DNA from: Microvelia longipes
Taxonomy: Eukaryota; Arthropoda; Insecta; Hemiptera; Veliidae
DNA: 64,000 bases
Reading direction: 5' to 3'
Assembly (NCBI GenBank): GCA_018340805.1
Contig: JACMZG010000008.1
Location: 56,084,708-56,148,707 of the forward strand
Shown here: piece by piece, positions 11,814-25,100 of the stretch
Numbering within the stretch: position 1 is the stretch's first letter
Layout of the letters: each line of letters opens with the position of its first letter
The notes under the pieces: generated by a model
What the model was told of the DNA's origin: nothing
The model's database searches: none
Seen by the model: the letters and a program-made list of their open reading frames with translations, nothing else
Position numbers and translations under genes: made by a program

Positions 11814-12984
11814 TTTTTGTTATACTATAATGTGGAGTTAAGCTTTCTCATCTCTCTTCTCAAACTTTATTAAAATGAAGCCAGGTGCTGCCTTAAGGCC
11901 CAAGTTTACACTTAAGTGTCTCGGGAACTATACTAACCTAGGATGTGGTTCAGGTCTTGTTGCACTCACACCCCTTTAAACTACCATTACAAATCATTTT
12001 TAGCAAAATAATATACCTAAACATTTCTGGGACTTTAAAATAAATATATAGTTTATAATTTAAGAAGCCACGTATTTCGTTTTAAGTAATTTCTTCCTCT
12101 TATAGAAATTTATTTTTCGGAGATGATTTTAATTTGTTAAAATACCTAAAGCAGCTAATAATTTTAAAAGAAATCATAAAAATATTGCCAGTTTGTTTTA
12201 ATGGATCATAATAGTTGATTACAATATCAGCCTAATAGATCAATCTTAATTAAAAGTATTAATTTTGATTCTTAAATTAATATCCTGGGATTCAAGAAAG
12301 GCTTGTGAAAGGAATAGTAACAAGGAAGGGAGAAAACAGGAATGCAAGAGGAAATTGAAGCAATGCATCATAAAGCACTTAAAAAGATAAATAGCTGCAA
12401 GGGGAAATGGAGCCTGCATTAGCCTACAGGATCAAACACTAATTGATATCTCAACAACTATAACTATCATACAAGGTAAATTATAAGAAAACTATAAGGA
12501 TACAATAGAAAAACACTTACGCTGAATTTGAAGTGAATAGTATCCGTACTTTGGAACATTGTTATATTAGAGTATACCGGCACAAAACTGCCCTTAAGGC
12601 AAGACGAGAAAACGAACAGAACAAATAGCGCATGTCTATTACGGTTGCAACAGAGGGGAGATGATCTGGACCCTTCTGGCAACGAGGGATCTCAAGGGCA
12701 GAGCTGGATGAACGCTGAAAGCTTGAAAATCGCGCTCTTCACCCTTAAATGAAAACTACCCTCAAACAGAAACACCGGTAGCTTGGATAAATCTCAACAA
12801 TAGCTTTTCCTTTACCAATTCACACTTCAAAAGCTCAAAAGAAGAAAGGACTAGGAATTCAATGGAATTAAGGGAGTTTAATCCGTTTATCATCATATTT
12901 TACCCAGAGATAATTGCCTATAAGTTAAAAGATTAATAAAATAAACTCTTTCTAATTAAAATGAAGCGTTTAATATATTGTTTT
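11814..12984. other. Intronic sequence, no feature identified
   Basis: Around 12290-12470 and 12560-12790 the base composition is less AT-rich, but I find no open frame with splice sites and no match to the repeat families here. These could be old repeat remnants. Confidence 0.45.
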
Positions 12985-12997
12985 GTTATATATATAT

Positions 12998-13056
<59 letters not shown>

Positions 13057-13066
13057 ATATATATAC
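12985..13066. repeat. (TA)n microsatellite
   Basis: Nearly pure TA dinucleotides with a few interruptions. Confidence 0.95.
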
Positions 13067-13580
13067 ACATAAAGTAAATCCTACAACATGATGTTAAGTA
13101 ATGAATTGTAACTATGGCATGTAAAACATGTATTGCTTGAGACTGATAACATTCATATGTTAATAATAATAGTATTTTGATAATCGCATTACAATAGCTA
13201 AATGTTACAATTATCAGGGTAATTCCAAGAATAAAGCATCACAAAACATGCACGAAGCTTTTAAAGGATATAAGATATAATTTAAAGAGCACTTATAATG
13301 TACATAGAAGAACACAGGAATACGTAAGAACAAATATTTTTAATGCGTCTGGAAAATCTTGAAAAAGTATATATTGTGTAGGACCAACGTTTTCCTTTTT
13401 ATCAAAATCGCCATGTCAGGTTTTTAAGCACTGGGGCCAAAATTAACTAGATCTCAATCAAATCTAAAGTTCATGACGGATATTTTGCTTATTAAGGAAT
13501 AATATCAAATAATATTAACTCATATATAAGATTATATATTTATATAAACTCAAATATCCACCCCTATATTTATATTTACA
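13067..13580. other. AT-rich intronic sequence, nothing recognised
   Basis: Spacer between the TA tract and the 33-bp minisatellite. No feature seen. Confidence 0.5.
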
Positions 13581-13860
13581 TTTATAGGTATAGCAGATTG
13601 CTCTATCTTTATGTCAATAGATATAGCAGAGTGCTCTATCTTTATTATTAATTTGATTATTGGTCTCCTAATCAAATGTCCTAACCTATAAACTAACTCT
13701 ATCTTTATATTTATAGATATAGCAGATCGCTCTATCTTTATATTTATAGGTATAGCAGATTGCTCTATCTTTATACTAATAAGGACAGTAGACAGTTTTA
13801 TCTCTATATTTATAGGTATAGCAGACTGGTCTTTATATTATTGAGTATAGTAGACCGCAC
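13581..13860. repeat. Minisatellite, unit about 33 bp
   Basis: Diverged tandem units are built on TATAGCAGATTGCTCTATC and TTTATATTTATAGG. They are clearest at 13715-13775 and partly interrupted near 13640-13700. Spacing is about 33 bp between TATAGCAG starts in the well-kept part. Confidence 0.75.
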
Positions 13861-16800
13861 TGGGTGTTATACTAATGGTAAATTAATTAATAACATTATG
13901 GGCCACAGCTTAATAATGTAATCATTTGTAATATTTTTTTTTTTAGTTGACTAGTCGTAAAAAATATAATATACGACAGGGATGAATCGTTTCGGTCGTA
14001 TTATCTGCTTCGTCAGAGCCTGTGTAGCAAAAATATAATCAATCTACCACGTCCTGTCGGCTCGGGAGTTAATGAAGGTTCTGCATGGCCTTAGAAGGAA
14101 ACTTAAACTCGAGCTATAAAACATTTTGCCATTCCTTGTGGCATAAATAACTATTATATTCTATAAACGAAGAAAGTAATAAAATTATAAAAGTTTTTAA
14201 AAAAGAATAATAAAATTATTCAATCATTCAATTCTTCTTTATAAAAGGAATGTGTCAAAAGAACCGAGATAAAAATAACAGAATGAAGATAAATGAAATG
14301 AAGATACATTTTCAAATAGGAAGATTCACGAATTTAATTAGATTTTAAAGGACAGTGGAACATTTTACCTTTTAAGAAAAGGGCTAAAAGTCAGAGGGCA
14401 AGTGGTAAGCTACAAGGGCCTGCCCTTATTAATTTATAAGGAATTTCAATTAATTCTCAAGAGTTAAGGTAAAGTCTACCGTGAAAACTGATTTTCTTTC
14501 AAAAAAAGTAAAACTTTATTGGGTTGCGCCTTTTTAGTTTCTCTCTAAAATACAAAGGAAAATATAAGATAAACAATATAAAAAGAAAAGAATCAAGGAA
14601 AAGAGATAAAAACTCAAGAGAAACAAAACACTTCACTATAGAAAAAGTTTTTAACCTGAGAATCAAACTAAAAGTGTTATTTTTAGGTTCTAACAACTGA
14701 TAATTACGTTGACATCTCTGTTCAGACGTGAATAATATTTAACTATTAAGTCAAAAAGTTAAGATAAAAATATAAAAATAATAAAAAAAACTAAAAGAAA
14801 AAGTACTTAACGAGACCGCTTACTATACAATAGATTTTTTTTGTTTTGAAAGCGTCAATAAAATAGGTACTTCACTGACTTAAAAATATCTGTAAAGTGG
14901 GAACATATTGCCAAGGCAGTAAAAGTGCTTCTTCCACTACCTTAGACAGTAATTATTGTCCGCATATTAGGTTTCACCAAAAGTCTAAGAAGATAAAGAA
15001 GAATGAAAGTTGTAACTTGTTCAATTTTAATTCATCATTTATTTGTTATAATAATAATCTTTAATTCATTTTTGTTAAAGCGAATTAATTGATTTGTTTA
15101 GCTAAAAATCAGTATGGCTAATCAGGTTTAATGCACCCTAAAAAATAGTAATCTGAAATGGCGGAAAACTGATTTTACAGCTTTGAAAAAAAGAATTTTT
15201 TCTTTAGAAATTATTTATTGACAACCTAGCGCTCGTCAATAAACAAATTTCCTCAGCAATAAAGCCAAATTACCTCCTAGAAAAATATCTACAACTCATC
15301 ACAATTAAAACATAAATTTGACTCATACATTCGTAAATAAGTCTTTAACTATGATATAGACAAACGATAAAGATTTCCGTTGTTGGTCAAAGTAAAGGAC
15401 TGTGGAAATAGATACAAAGACCTAAAGGAAAAGTTTAAATATATGTACCCTTGTACAAATTAATCAAATTTATAATTGATTAGTTTACATCAAATGTTTA
15501 GTTAAGATACATACATTTCAAATTAAACCAAATAAAGCGATTCTACTAAATAGAGTATGCATAATATTCAAACTAGAGAATAGAGTCAGTTTCCTTCTAA
15601 ATCATTTCAAGAGGAAGATGAGCACCTGAAATGCAATTCTATTAACTCTCAATAGGTTGATTTCCTAATCAATTGCTCCATTTCCAAGACTCCTTCAAAG
15701 AGCAATCCAAAACAAGAAGTATTCAAACTAATTCAATACGGTTTTCTAGTTAAGAGGAATTATTTCCTTTAGAATTAATGAACAGAATTGAAGAAACTAA
15801 AATATTTTAGAAACAAATATATTGTATTTAATAAGTATATATTAGAATCTTACAGCAACCACCACTAAAAAAAAGAACAATCAAAACGCAGGAAAAAAAG
15901 AGAAAGTGAAGCTCAAACACTGTCTTCCTCTAGTTTGATTTTTTACATTAGAGCCCCGTTTAACAAAAATAAACTACTTGTATTTTTTACAATTTTGTAA
16001 GTAGTTACAACATTGTAAAAAAACAACTTGTAATGACAAATCTACTAGTGTAACCAAGGGTACCACTTAAAACATTTCTTGTATTTTTGTAATTCTTAAA
16101 CAACATTTTCTAGTCAACTAAAATTATTTGTATAACAATCACTTGTAAAATTTATACCCAAGTCCAAACCTAGGTAAGCTGAGTTACAAATACATTTTAC
16201 TAATATTAAAAACTAGTATTTTATCGTCAACTTTTAATTCATAAGTAATCTAGTGCTCAATAGGAGTTTGTAAAACGTTGCTTTCAAATATTACTCATAT
16301 TTCAAAAAATAATTGCTTTCGAAATAATTTACTGTTATGAATGAAACTAGGTTTTAATCATATTTAGACATAATGTTTTTAAAATATTGAAACTTAAGTA
16401 AAAAACTCATTTAAGTCAAGGTGTTAGAAATTTATAAGAAGATTCAAGTCGATGTAAACAAACCAAACGCATTCGGATGTTATAACCTAACTGTTTTATG
16501 AATGACGAGTGACGTCATTGAAGGAATCGGTATAGGCGGTCAACATTTAAAAATTTACAATTAATTCCGGCAATGATGTACATTTCTAACTATATCCTAA
16601 CATGTCAAAAAAAATTATATCATTAATATAAAAACTCCAAATGAATTGCCTTATAAACTCAATCATCTTGCTTTTGAGTTTCAATAATTTGTAATAATAT
16701 TCGTGAAACACTTTATTTTGAAAATTTTAGTTACAAGTTGTTTTTGTACAATAGTTCGTACGATTTGTAGGGGGGATAATCAAATTTGAATAGAACTTGA

Positions 16801-17734
16801 CATGAATATGTTTGTTTCCTAGGAGATATAAGATAACACTTTTAACCAACTACTGTTTTTACTGTTTTTAATACACTTGTAAAAAACCGATAGTAATTAC
16901 TAGTCTACACTTGTACATTAGTAAAACAAGTTTCTTACAATTATTAGTAAACTTGTTGCTTTTTATTTGCAGAATCCAAGATTTGTACTTTTGTAAAACG
17001 AAGCCTGATATAAAGATACATCTATTATCTACAAATATTACAAGAGAATGGAGATCATTTGATCGCATTTATCCAGGATATAAATCCTGTACATTGTATA
17101 AACAATGTTCTTCGATCCCCACAAAACGTTTGAAGAACTAAAATGTATAAATAAATAAAAGAAAACCTGTAAATTCGCCAAAGAAAATATATTTAAATAA
17201 AATAAGAGAAAAGTAGGAAATATGTGGAATAATTAATAGGCTTGCTTTCGTATACTAAAATAAGGATCAAGTCAGGAGAGAAAATAACTCACAACAGCTT
17301 TGCATCAAGCATCGTATTATTTTATATTTCTCTCAACAAGCTTAAATCTTCCTGGTTCTGGTACCTAACTACCCTGTTTCTTTATGTTTATACATTAATT
17401 TAATGTTAATAAGGGAAAGTACACGTGTTTGGAACTAAAGAAGAATTTTGAACTAAGTTGTTTTGTAAATTATTTAAAGAATTTTGTAAAATAAATCAAA
17501 AAAGTTAAAGAAAAGGCAAACAAAAAAATGCACCCGACCAAATTGTTTGCTGTAGTCGGTACAATAAACTAAATCTTAACTGTTAAAGATTATTTAAAAC
17601 AAACAAACTAAGTTTTTCTTACATGTTTGAATAAAATATAACAAGATAACACTATAAGAATACCTTCTACAGATTAAAATATTGAAAACAAGTTAAAATT
17701 TGAATATAAATTAATTTATACTTCAGCTTCATCT
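13861..17734. other. AT-rich intronic sequence, nothing coding
   Basis: 15960-16250 and 16700-17000 are enriched in ACTTGTAA/TTACAAGT words in both orientations, possibly an old MITE remnant. The overlapping opposite-strand open frames near 16870-17140 have no family resemblance or splice support. Nothing else recognised. Confidence 0.5.
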
Positions 17735-17910
17735 GAGCGATTCAAAATATGCTCTAAACATCGAGGCATGTATTAGAGCAATTCAAGAGATGCTCTTAAC
17801 ATGGAGGCATGTATTAGAGCAATTTAAGAGATGCTCTTAACATGGAGGCATGTATTGGAGCAATTCAAGAGATGCTCTTAACATGGAGGCATGCATTAGA
17901 GCGATTCAAG
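17735..17910. repeat. Tandem repeat, 42-bp unit, about 4 copies
   Basis: The units contain GAGCAATTCAAGAGATGCTC and TTAACATGGAGGCATGTATT. The inner two copies are nearly identical and the outer ones diverge. A/T content is lower than in the flanks. Confidence 0.88.
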
Positions 17911-18046
17911 GCAATATTCAGGTGTTAGAAGTAATTAAAATATGCAATATGTAAAGTTCATAGTGACATCTTATAATTAATTAAAGACAATTATTTACTT
18001 AGAATCTATTTCTTTAATTTGAGTAAATAATAAATTAAATAATATA

Positions 18047-18911
18047 CAGGGTGGTACATTTTATAAACATTACTCCGACTGACTCAGCTTCTTATAGAGC
18101 TATCATGCACCAAGAAATTAGTATCTACGTCTACTAAGTCGACTACCAGGAGCTTAAATTACCAATTTTTTTTGGCAATCGTCTTCCTAATATAGCAGAG
18201 TTAGTAGGGGTGATGTATTCTGGTGAACCAAGTTATGAATGTTCACATTGGTTAAAATAGGTATATTCGTCAAATGATAGCTCTCAGTGGAATATGTAAT
18301 TCAGTGATATTGGTATCGAATTGTTTAGCAAATAGTGTTAAATAATTGGTTGTATTAAAATGATTTAGCCAACTTTAATTAATTCTTAGAGTGAAGTAGA
18401 TGCAACCCACCTGACGTGGTTCCCGCATGGTGAATACCCTGATGGGCCGAAAGGCCCTAAAACGGGCATTTTATTTTTATTTTAATTGGAAGTTGACAAT
18501 TGGTAAATTGTTGTAAAGACGCTTGGTATTTGACTTAGTATGGGTAAATACCAAGGATGTTGAATAAAGGGGATGACGCACTAAGTCGAATTTCCATTCA
18601 ACAAAGTGACCCCATCGAAAATCAAAACATAGAGATGAATGCAACACGAAACACACGTCAAAAAACAACTGCACATGCTTGGTACGAACTGCGCATGCTT
18701 ATGATCCTTATAACAGCGCAGGTCTTAAAATTTAGAGGCAAACTTATAACCTAAGGGGAGGTAAGTTCTCATAAACTTCCATGGGGTCAGAAATGTTCCT
18801 TAATGCGTAATCCCCTTTATTCAACATCCTTGGTAAATACAAACGTTTTGGTGATAGCTCTATTAGAAGTTGAATAATCGAGATAATGCATCTGAAAAAT
18901 TTACCACCCTG
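18047..18911. mobile_element. TIR element, 865 bp, with an inner inverted repeat
   Basis: Ends CAGGGTGGTACATTTTATAA (left) and its partner ATTTACCACCCTG (right) pair. The arms continue about 65 bp inwards to TATAGAGCTATCA / TGATAGCTCTATTA. Inside lies a second inverted pair (about 18541-18583 and 18803-18843), each holding GGATGTTGAATAAAGGGGAT or its complement. There is also a GC hairpin GGGCCGAAAGGCCC near 18445. The open frames on both strands here are produced by the inverted pair. No transposase seen. Confidence 0.75.
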
Positions 18912-19160
18912 AATATTTATGTGCTGGAGTACATAAATGGAGTACTCTTCCGTAAAAAATAAATTATTTGTTTCAATCCATTGAGAATAATGTTGCATTA
19001 TATTGTGCATTATTTGTTTACAGGCATAGAGATAAATTACAAGATGGAACATAGCCTATCTCAATACATTAAGATGCTTAAAACAATCTGCTTGAGGCTC
19101 TAAGAGGGCTCTGTGTAACCTCATTGAAACCTCTAAGTAAAGTTAAGTAAATGTTCTAAT

Positions 19161-19290
19161 AAATCAATAGTCGACATAATTGTGTATGTCACAATTATAT
19201 CGACTATTATTGTCTCTCGCACAATATAATGGTGCGAGAGATAATAATATTGTGTCAACTATTCATGTTTTTCAAAACTCGGAAGTATCA
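19161..19290. mobile_element. MITE family M2, rearranged copy
   Basis: It contains AATAGTCGACATAATTGTG with its inverted partner CACAATTATATCGACTATT, then CTCTCGCACAATATAATGGT / GCGAGAG. It ends ATTGTGTCAACTATTCATGT and CAAAACTCGGAAGTATC, as at 11290-11345. Confidence 0.6.
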
Positions 19291-20584
19291 AATAATAAAT
19301 CAATAGTTGTGCTTTTCCCACAACGTTTACGTTTTGTTATGTAAATAAAAAACAAAACATAGACAATTAATGTAATCAAAGAAACAGTGCAAAATTACAG
19401 TAATTTATATAAAGAAGGTTTAAAATTAAACTTTATTTTAATAGTCGTTTACATTTAATAAACAAAAATAAATTTATTTAACAAAGTAATTGTTACACTG
19501 TCGGTAACATTAATAGCTAAAGGGATCTCAGGTTACTTTTCGATGTTTAAAAAGTAACTAATATGGCCCTTCTAGTAATAACATCTCTATGCTTACAGGC
19601 TTTTATAGTTAATAAAATTAAGATTCAGCACAGTAACATTTATTTAGAATAATAATTAAATAAAATCTACAAGTCGTAATGGAAATCTTTAGTATACTAC
19701 TAGTTAATGGTTCTAATCAATGAAATTGTAAAATGAATGAATAATGTATGAATGAAAATATACATAATTGAGAGTTGGAAGTTAAACGAGAACGAAATAC
19801 GAATTACTAAAGAAAAATTCTAATTAGACAAAAGTGGGTAAAAAAGAAAACAAAATACAGGAGTATAAAAAGGGTTAAAGTGCGCAAGTACGGTAATATA
19901 GTAGGAAAAAGCGTATTGAATCGAAGTTGTGGAGTGCATTTAATGAGAAGTGTGAATGAATGAGTAAAAAGAAAAAGGAACAGATGTGTTGTATAAAGTC
20001 TGTTTAGTAAGTCTGAGCACTGGCACACTCAGTCAAGTGATTCCCCAGTGAGTTTTATAAGTGAGGATGTGGAAGTAGGAACCTGAAGTTTCTTAAGTGG
20101 TAAGAAAGCCGAGCTAGTGAAGGTATGACAAGAAACTCAAACCAGCCCTTTCCCTGTATAAGTATAGTACTCAATAACATCAAGAGCCAACTGAGTACCT
20201 TGAAAAAGACCCTTCTTCCTTTTTACTTTATAGACTGAATATATACAATCGAGAAATTTAATTTTCACTAAGTTATTATTAAAACATACTTTATAATAGG
20301 TAAGTTTCAATAATAAGTAATTTTAACAAGTTATTTTTAAAATTACTTTAGAATTTTAGACCTTTTATTATTAAAAATTAGAAGAAATTACTTTTATTAT
20401 TAAGACCTTTTAGAATTTTAATTCAAAATATAACGTGTGTAGTACATAGTTGATATAACGCTGTTAGCGTTTGATAAAGTAAAAAAAATATTTTAAAAAT
20501 GAGATTTGGGAAATGTGATGGAATCAATTAGTGTTTGTTGACATTTAACGTTAAACTTTGAATGAGTAATGTCCAAAATTACTT
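19291..20584. other. AT-rich intronic sequence, nothing recognised
   Basis: A purine-rich patch (about 19790-20220) has no supported reading frame. At about 20522-20560 is a block that recurs near 27488-27530 (see findings). Confidence 0.5.
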
Positions 20585-20703
20585 TTCCTCATTAATATCG
20601 TAGGTATATAGATAAAGTATTTTGTTAGCACTAAAAATACGAAACCAGGATTTCAAATTTGTTAAGACCACCTGAGCGGTTTTTACTAAATAAACATTTT
20701 ATA
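20585..20703 (+). repeat. 5S-type foldback copy, left part, split by the retrotransposon
   Basis: It shows CTCATTAATATCGTAGGTAT, the degraded TIR block and CCACCTGAGCGGTTTTTACT. It breaks at the 12-bp target duplication AAACATTTTATA (20692-20703) and resumes at 26466. Confidence 0.72.
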
Positions 20704-20866
20704 CATCATACGCTTGACAGCAGTGACAGCGTAAAAAATAAATTAAAAAAAAGAGAAGAAAACCGCCCTAAATCTACTAAAATAAGAAAAAAACAGTATT
20801 TAAGAACTTCTAGAAGACAGCACCAAGAAAGAAGAAGTCAAGAAGAACAAAGAAATAATAAAAAAA

Positions 20867-22155
20867 ATGCAAGAAAACAGCGGAGGACTAAACGAGGTAA
20901 TGGAGACCAATCAACTTACTATGACGGACATACCAAATACACCAGAACAATATGACACACATGACATGGGTCCATACCATGTTATAATACAACACAAAAA
21001 TACCAATTCTAATAATAAAGGAATATCAAGACTCCACCCCATGACGATAGGTAAACTATTACATGAAACCTTAGGATTTAAAAACAACGAAATTACTCAA
21101 ATAACCAGTATTTCTGTAAACAAAAATAAAAATAACACTTAATAATAGAATTAATGCAAACAAACTCATAACTTCCCAAACACTAAATGAAAATTATAAC
21201 ACATTCATACCAAAATCAATAATCTACAAAAAAGGGGTTGTTCGGGGAATTGAGCAATCCTTAACAGAATCAGAAATTTTACAAAATATGAATTTTCAAA
21301 ATACAATATAAAACTAATTAACGTTAAACGAATAACAAGAAAAGTGATTGACAACAATACACCAAAATTTATCCCCACACAATCAATATTTATAACAGTT
21401 AGAGGCCAATCATTACCACCTTACGCTTATCTACACTTTGTGAGATGCCCAATTGAACCGTACATTCCCCGAGTAATACAGTGTCAAAATTGTCTCCGAT
21501 TTGGACATAGAGAAATTGATTGCAAAGGTTCTACCCGCTGTGAAACATGCGGGTTAAACCCTTCAACTCATGGAATAAATGATAAAAACGAGATACAACA
21601 ATGTCCTAAAATAACTTCCCCCATATGTATTCACTGTAAACAAGGACATAAGACAACAAACTTAAAAGACTGTCCCGAATTTAAATACAAAAAAGCATAA
21701 AGAAAACTATGGTACAAAATAATATATCTTTCGGCGAAGCAAAATTAAAAATTAGTAACAAAACATATGCAACAGTCCTTCAATCTGAACCAACTGAAAC
21801 TATTCCCAACCTAACCATAAATACTGAATCACGCAAATATCAAATACAAACCTTACCAATCCCCAAAAATAATCCTAAGCGCCAAAAACTTCATCATATA
21901 GCCCCCGACAATAAACTATATATACAAACCCCTATAAACCCCAAACAAACACCGGGAGGACTGATACAGTCAAATCCCTATAAACCAATGACTCATACTG
22001 AAAACTATAATATTGACATTAATCAACAACACATAATAAACATTATAACTGAAGTAACAAAACAATATTTACAATTACACACAAACATTACACAAACTCA
22101 CATAGACGACAATACTATAAAAAACTTAATACATTCTAAACTCAACTCACCATAA
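20867..22155 (+). pseudogene. Retrotransposon ORF1, gag-like RNA-binding protein, frameshifted
   Basis: ORF1 proteins of this class coat the element's RNA. The frame begins at ATG 20867 (MQENSGGLNEVMET). It is broken by a frameshift near 21135, by a stop/shift near 21300 and by an indel in an A-run near 21690. Reading across the breaks gives the conserved order: a segment with VVRGIEQSLTESEIL, then PTQSIFITVRGQSLPPYAYL, then zinc knuckles. The first knuckle is CQNCLRFGHREIDC (C-x2-C-x4-H-x4-C, about 21482-21523). A second begins CETCGLNPSTHG, and a third is CIHCKQGHKTTNLKDC (to about 21675). The last part (21709-22155) is Asn/Thr/Gln-rich and ends at TAA 22153-22155. ORF2 starts at 22157. Confidence 0.85.
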
Positions 22156-22156
22156 C

Positions 22157-25100
22157 ATGTCTTGGCCTCTTAACAAGACAAACAACCACTGCAGTGTCTT
22201 GAATGCTCGCAAGTTTAACTTGCGAGCATTCAGGATACTGCAGTGGAACATTAGGTCAGCAAATAACAAAAAACATTCTCTTGAACACCTCTTATTCACA
22301 TCCAATATAGACATAGCATGTCTTTCTGAGACATGGTTTGACAAACAAACTAATATCACCTTTAAAGGATATAATTTACTATCTTTTAACAGACAAGACG
22401 ACAGAAAGGGTGGTGGAGTCGCAATATTAATTAAATCTAATATACAGTACAAACCACTCCATAACCTACCACACATACACACAGACATTATAGGAATACA
22501 AATAACATATAAACACTCAACATTAAATATAATTTCATTATACAACCCACCAACAAATAAAATAACGACAAACCAATGGCTTAATTTATTCAACTCTTTA
22601 ACCCCCATACCTAATATTAGGAGACTTTAACAGCCATCACACGGCATGGGGATGTACTTATAGTGACTTAAAAGGAGACAACTTACTGACAGCAATTGAA
22701 GATACCAATACAATTGTTCTTAACAATCACAAACCAACCCTAATACCCAAAATAAATCAAAAAACTAACTCTGTAATTGACCTTTCTCTAGCTTCTAACA
22801 CTATTGCAACGGACTTTACATGGACAATTTTAGACGACCCTCATGGTTCCAACCACCTCCCTATAATAATTGAAACAAACTCTATTAATATACCTAAACT
22901 ATACCGTATCCAGCAAGACGCTGGAATATTGATAAAGCTAACTGGACAGAATACCATGACACTTTACTAACTTTGACACAAAAAGTATTAGATAATCACA
23001 TCCAACCAACTTACGATGAATTTATACAAGACATTAACGACGCATGCAAAAAATCTATCCCTGAAATAAAGAAACGTAAATTACTTCAATTCCGTACCCT
23101 AATTTAATTCATTGGTGGGACTCAAGTTGTGAACAAACTAAAAACGATCGTTATAATGCTTACCAAAATTACAGTACTAACCCTAACTTACAAACTTTTA
23201 TTAGTTTCAAAAGAGCAAATGCTAAATTTAGACGAACATTAAAACGTAAACAAAAAAGTGGTTGGAAAAAATATTGTGACAGCTTAAACTTTACAAAAAA
23301 TTCCCCATCCTCTGTTTGGAAATCTTTTAGAAAAATAAACAAAACTGAAATTAATGAGTCCCATACTAATACAGGACCATGGCTCGAAGACTTTATGGAC
23401 AAACTTGCCCCTCCCTCAGTTACCAACATAACTCCACCCTATATCCCAACCAATAATAATCACATACTGACCGAAACTTTTACAATCAATGAATTAAATG
23501 CTGCAATAAAGCACAGTAATACTGCTCCCGGCTTTGATAATATTCACTATGACATGATACATCACTTACCGACAATATCAAAACAAATTCTTTTAAATAT
23601 ATTTAATAATATTTGGACTTCTCAACAAATCCCTGACTCATGGCGCACATACATAATACTCCCAATAAAAAAACCAGGAAAAACTGTTGACATAGCTTCA
23701 AACTATAGACCAATATCTTTATCATCTTGCATGCTGAAGACATTTGAAAGATTACTAAAAAATAGATTAGAATGGTGGTTGGAATCTAATAACAAACTGC
23801 CTTTTTCACAAAAGGGCTTCAGAAGACATAAATCAACCCTAGAAAGTCAAACACAACTAACAAATGACATACATAGTGCATTTACTCAAAAAAAATCAGT
23901 ATTATCTCTCTTATTAGACATCACCGGAGCTTATGACAACGTAGATTTAACTATACTTTACCACAAACTTTTACGACTAGACATACCAAAACAAACTGCA
24001 AACTTTATCATTAAATTAATAACTGACCGAATCCTTCTTTTTCGAATTAACGGTCAAATAGTCGGACGTAGACTCACAAGACGAGGTGTCCCTCAAGGGG
24101 CCATCTTAAGCCCACTTTTATACTTAATACATACCTTTGACTTAGAACAAATTATAACCCCTCCTGTAAAAATACTTCAATTTGCTGACGACATACTTAT
24201 ATATACTATAACAACAAAATAAATGACATGATAACTGACCTAACTAACACCCTAAAACAAATACAAGAATGGACAAAACTTACTGGGTTAGAACTATCCC
24301 AAGACAAATCTGAATGTTGCATCTTTACAAGACGTAACAATATCCTTCTTGATGACGAGATTCTTTTTGACAACATAAGAATAAAAAGAAAAAGAACTGT
24401 TAGATTTCTAGGACTCTACCTTGACCAAAAACTGACATGGAAAGACCATATAAATACAGTAGTCTCAAAATGTGAAAAATACCTTAACATCATGAAAATG
24501 GTCAGCAATAAAGCATGGGGATGTGACCCAAAAACTCTTATCACATTTTATAGGGCAACAATACGGGCATGCATAGACTTTGCCTCCCCCATTTACGGTA
24601 ATGCAAACAATACTTACTTACAAAACTAGACCGTTTACAATACAGAGCTTTAAGATTATGTATGGGATATCTTTAAATCCACACCAATAACAATAATACA
24701 TACTGAAATGCTCAGAACCACCACTTAACATACGAAGACAATATCTGACTGACAAACACCTCATCAAATTATACTCTCAACAATCTCCTTTACTAACAAC
24801 TATTGTCAATTTAAACAACAAAATAAATAATAATCATCGATACTGGCGACATAAAACACCTCCATTACATATAAATAGCTACAAACTATTACAGCCTCAT
24901 CTCAACCAAAGTATATACCAACATAAATTACTCCCAATCTATCAAATTTCTTTTGAAGATATCTACCAAACAATAGCAATAAACATACCAAAACTCACTT
25001 ATCCGTACAACAACATAACTTTCCATGAACAACTATACAACATATATCCACAAACCCACCTACTTAATATTTACCGACGGATCAAAACAACAAGACAAAA

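Noticed and set aside
17735..17910. CRISPR-like array
   Set aside because: The 42-bp units are contiguous with no unique spacers. It is a simple minisatellite in a eukaryotic intron. The same applies to the arrays at 13581 and 61915.
22147..22608. 153-residue open frame on the minus strand opposite the LINE endonuclease
   Set aside because: It mirrors the ORF2 start through the hairpin at 22186-22246 and otherwise runs antisense to endonuclease coding sequence. Not a gene.
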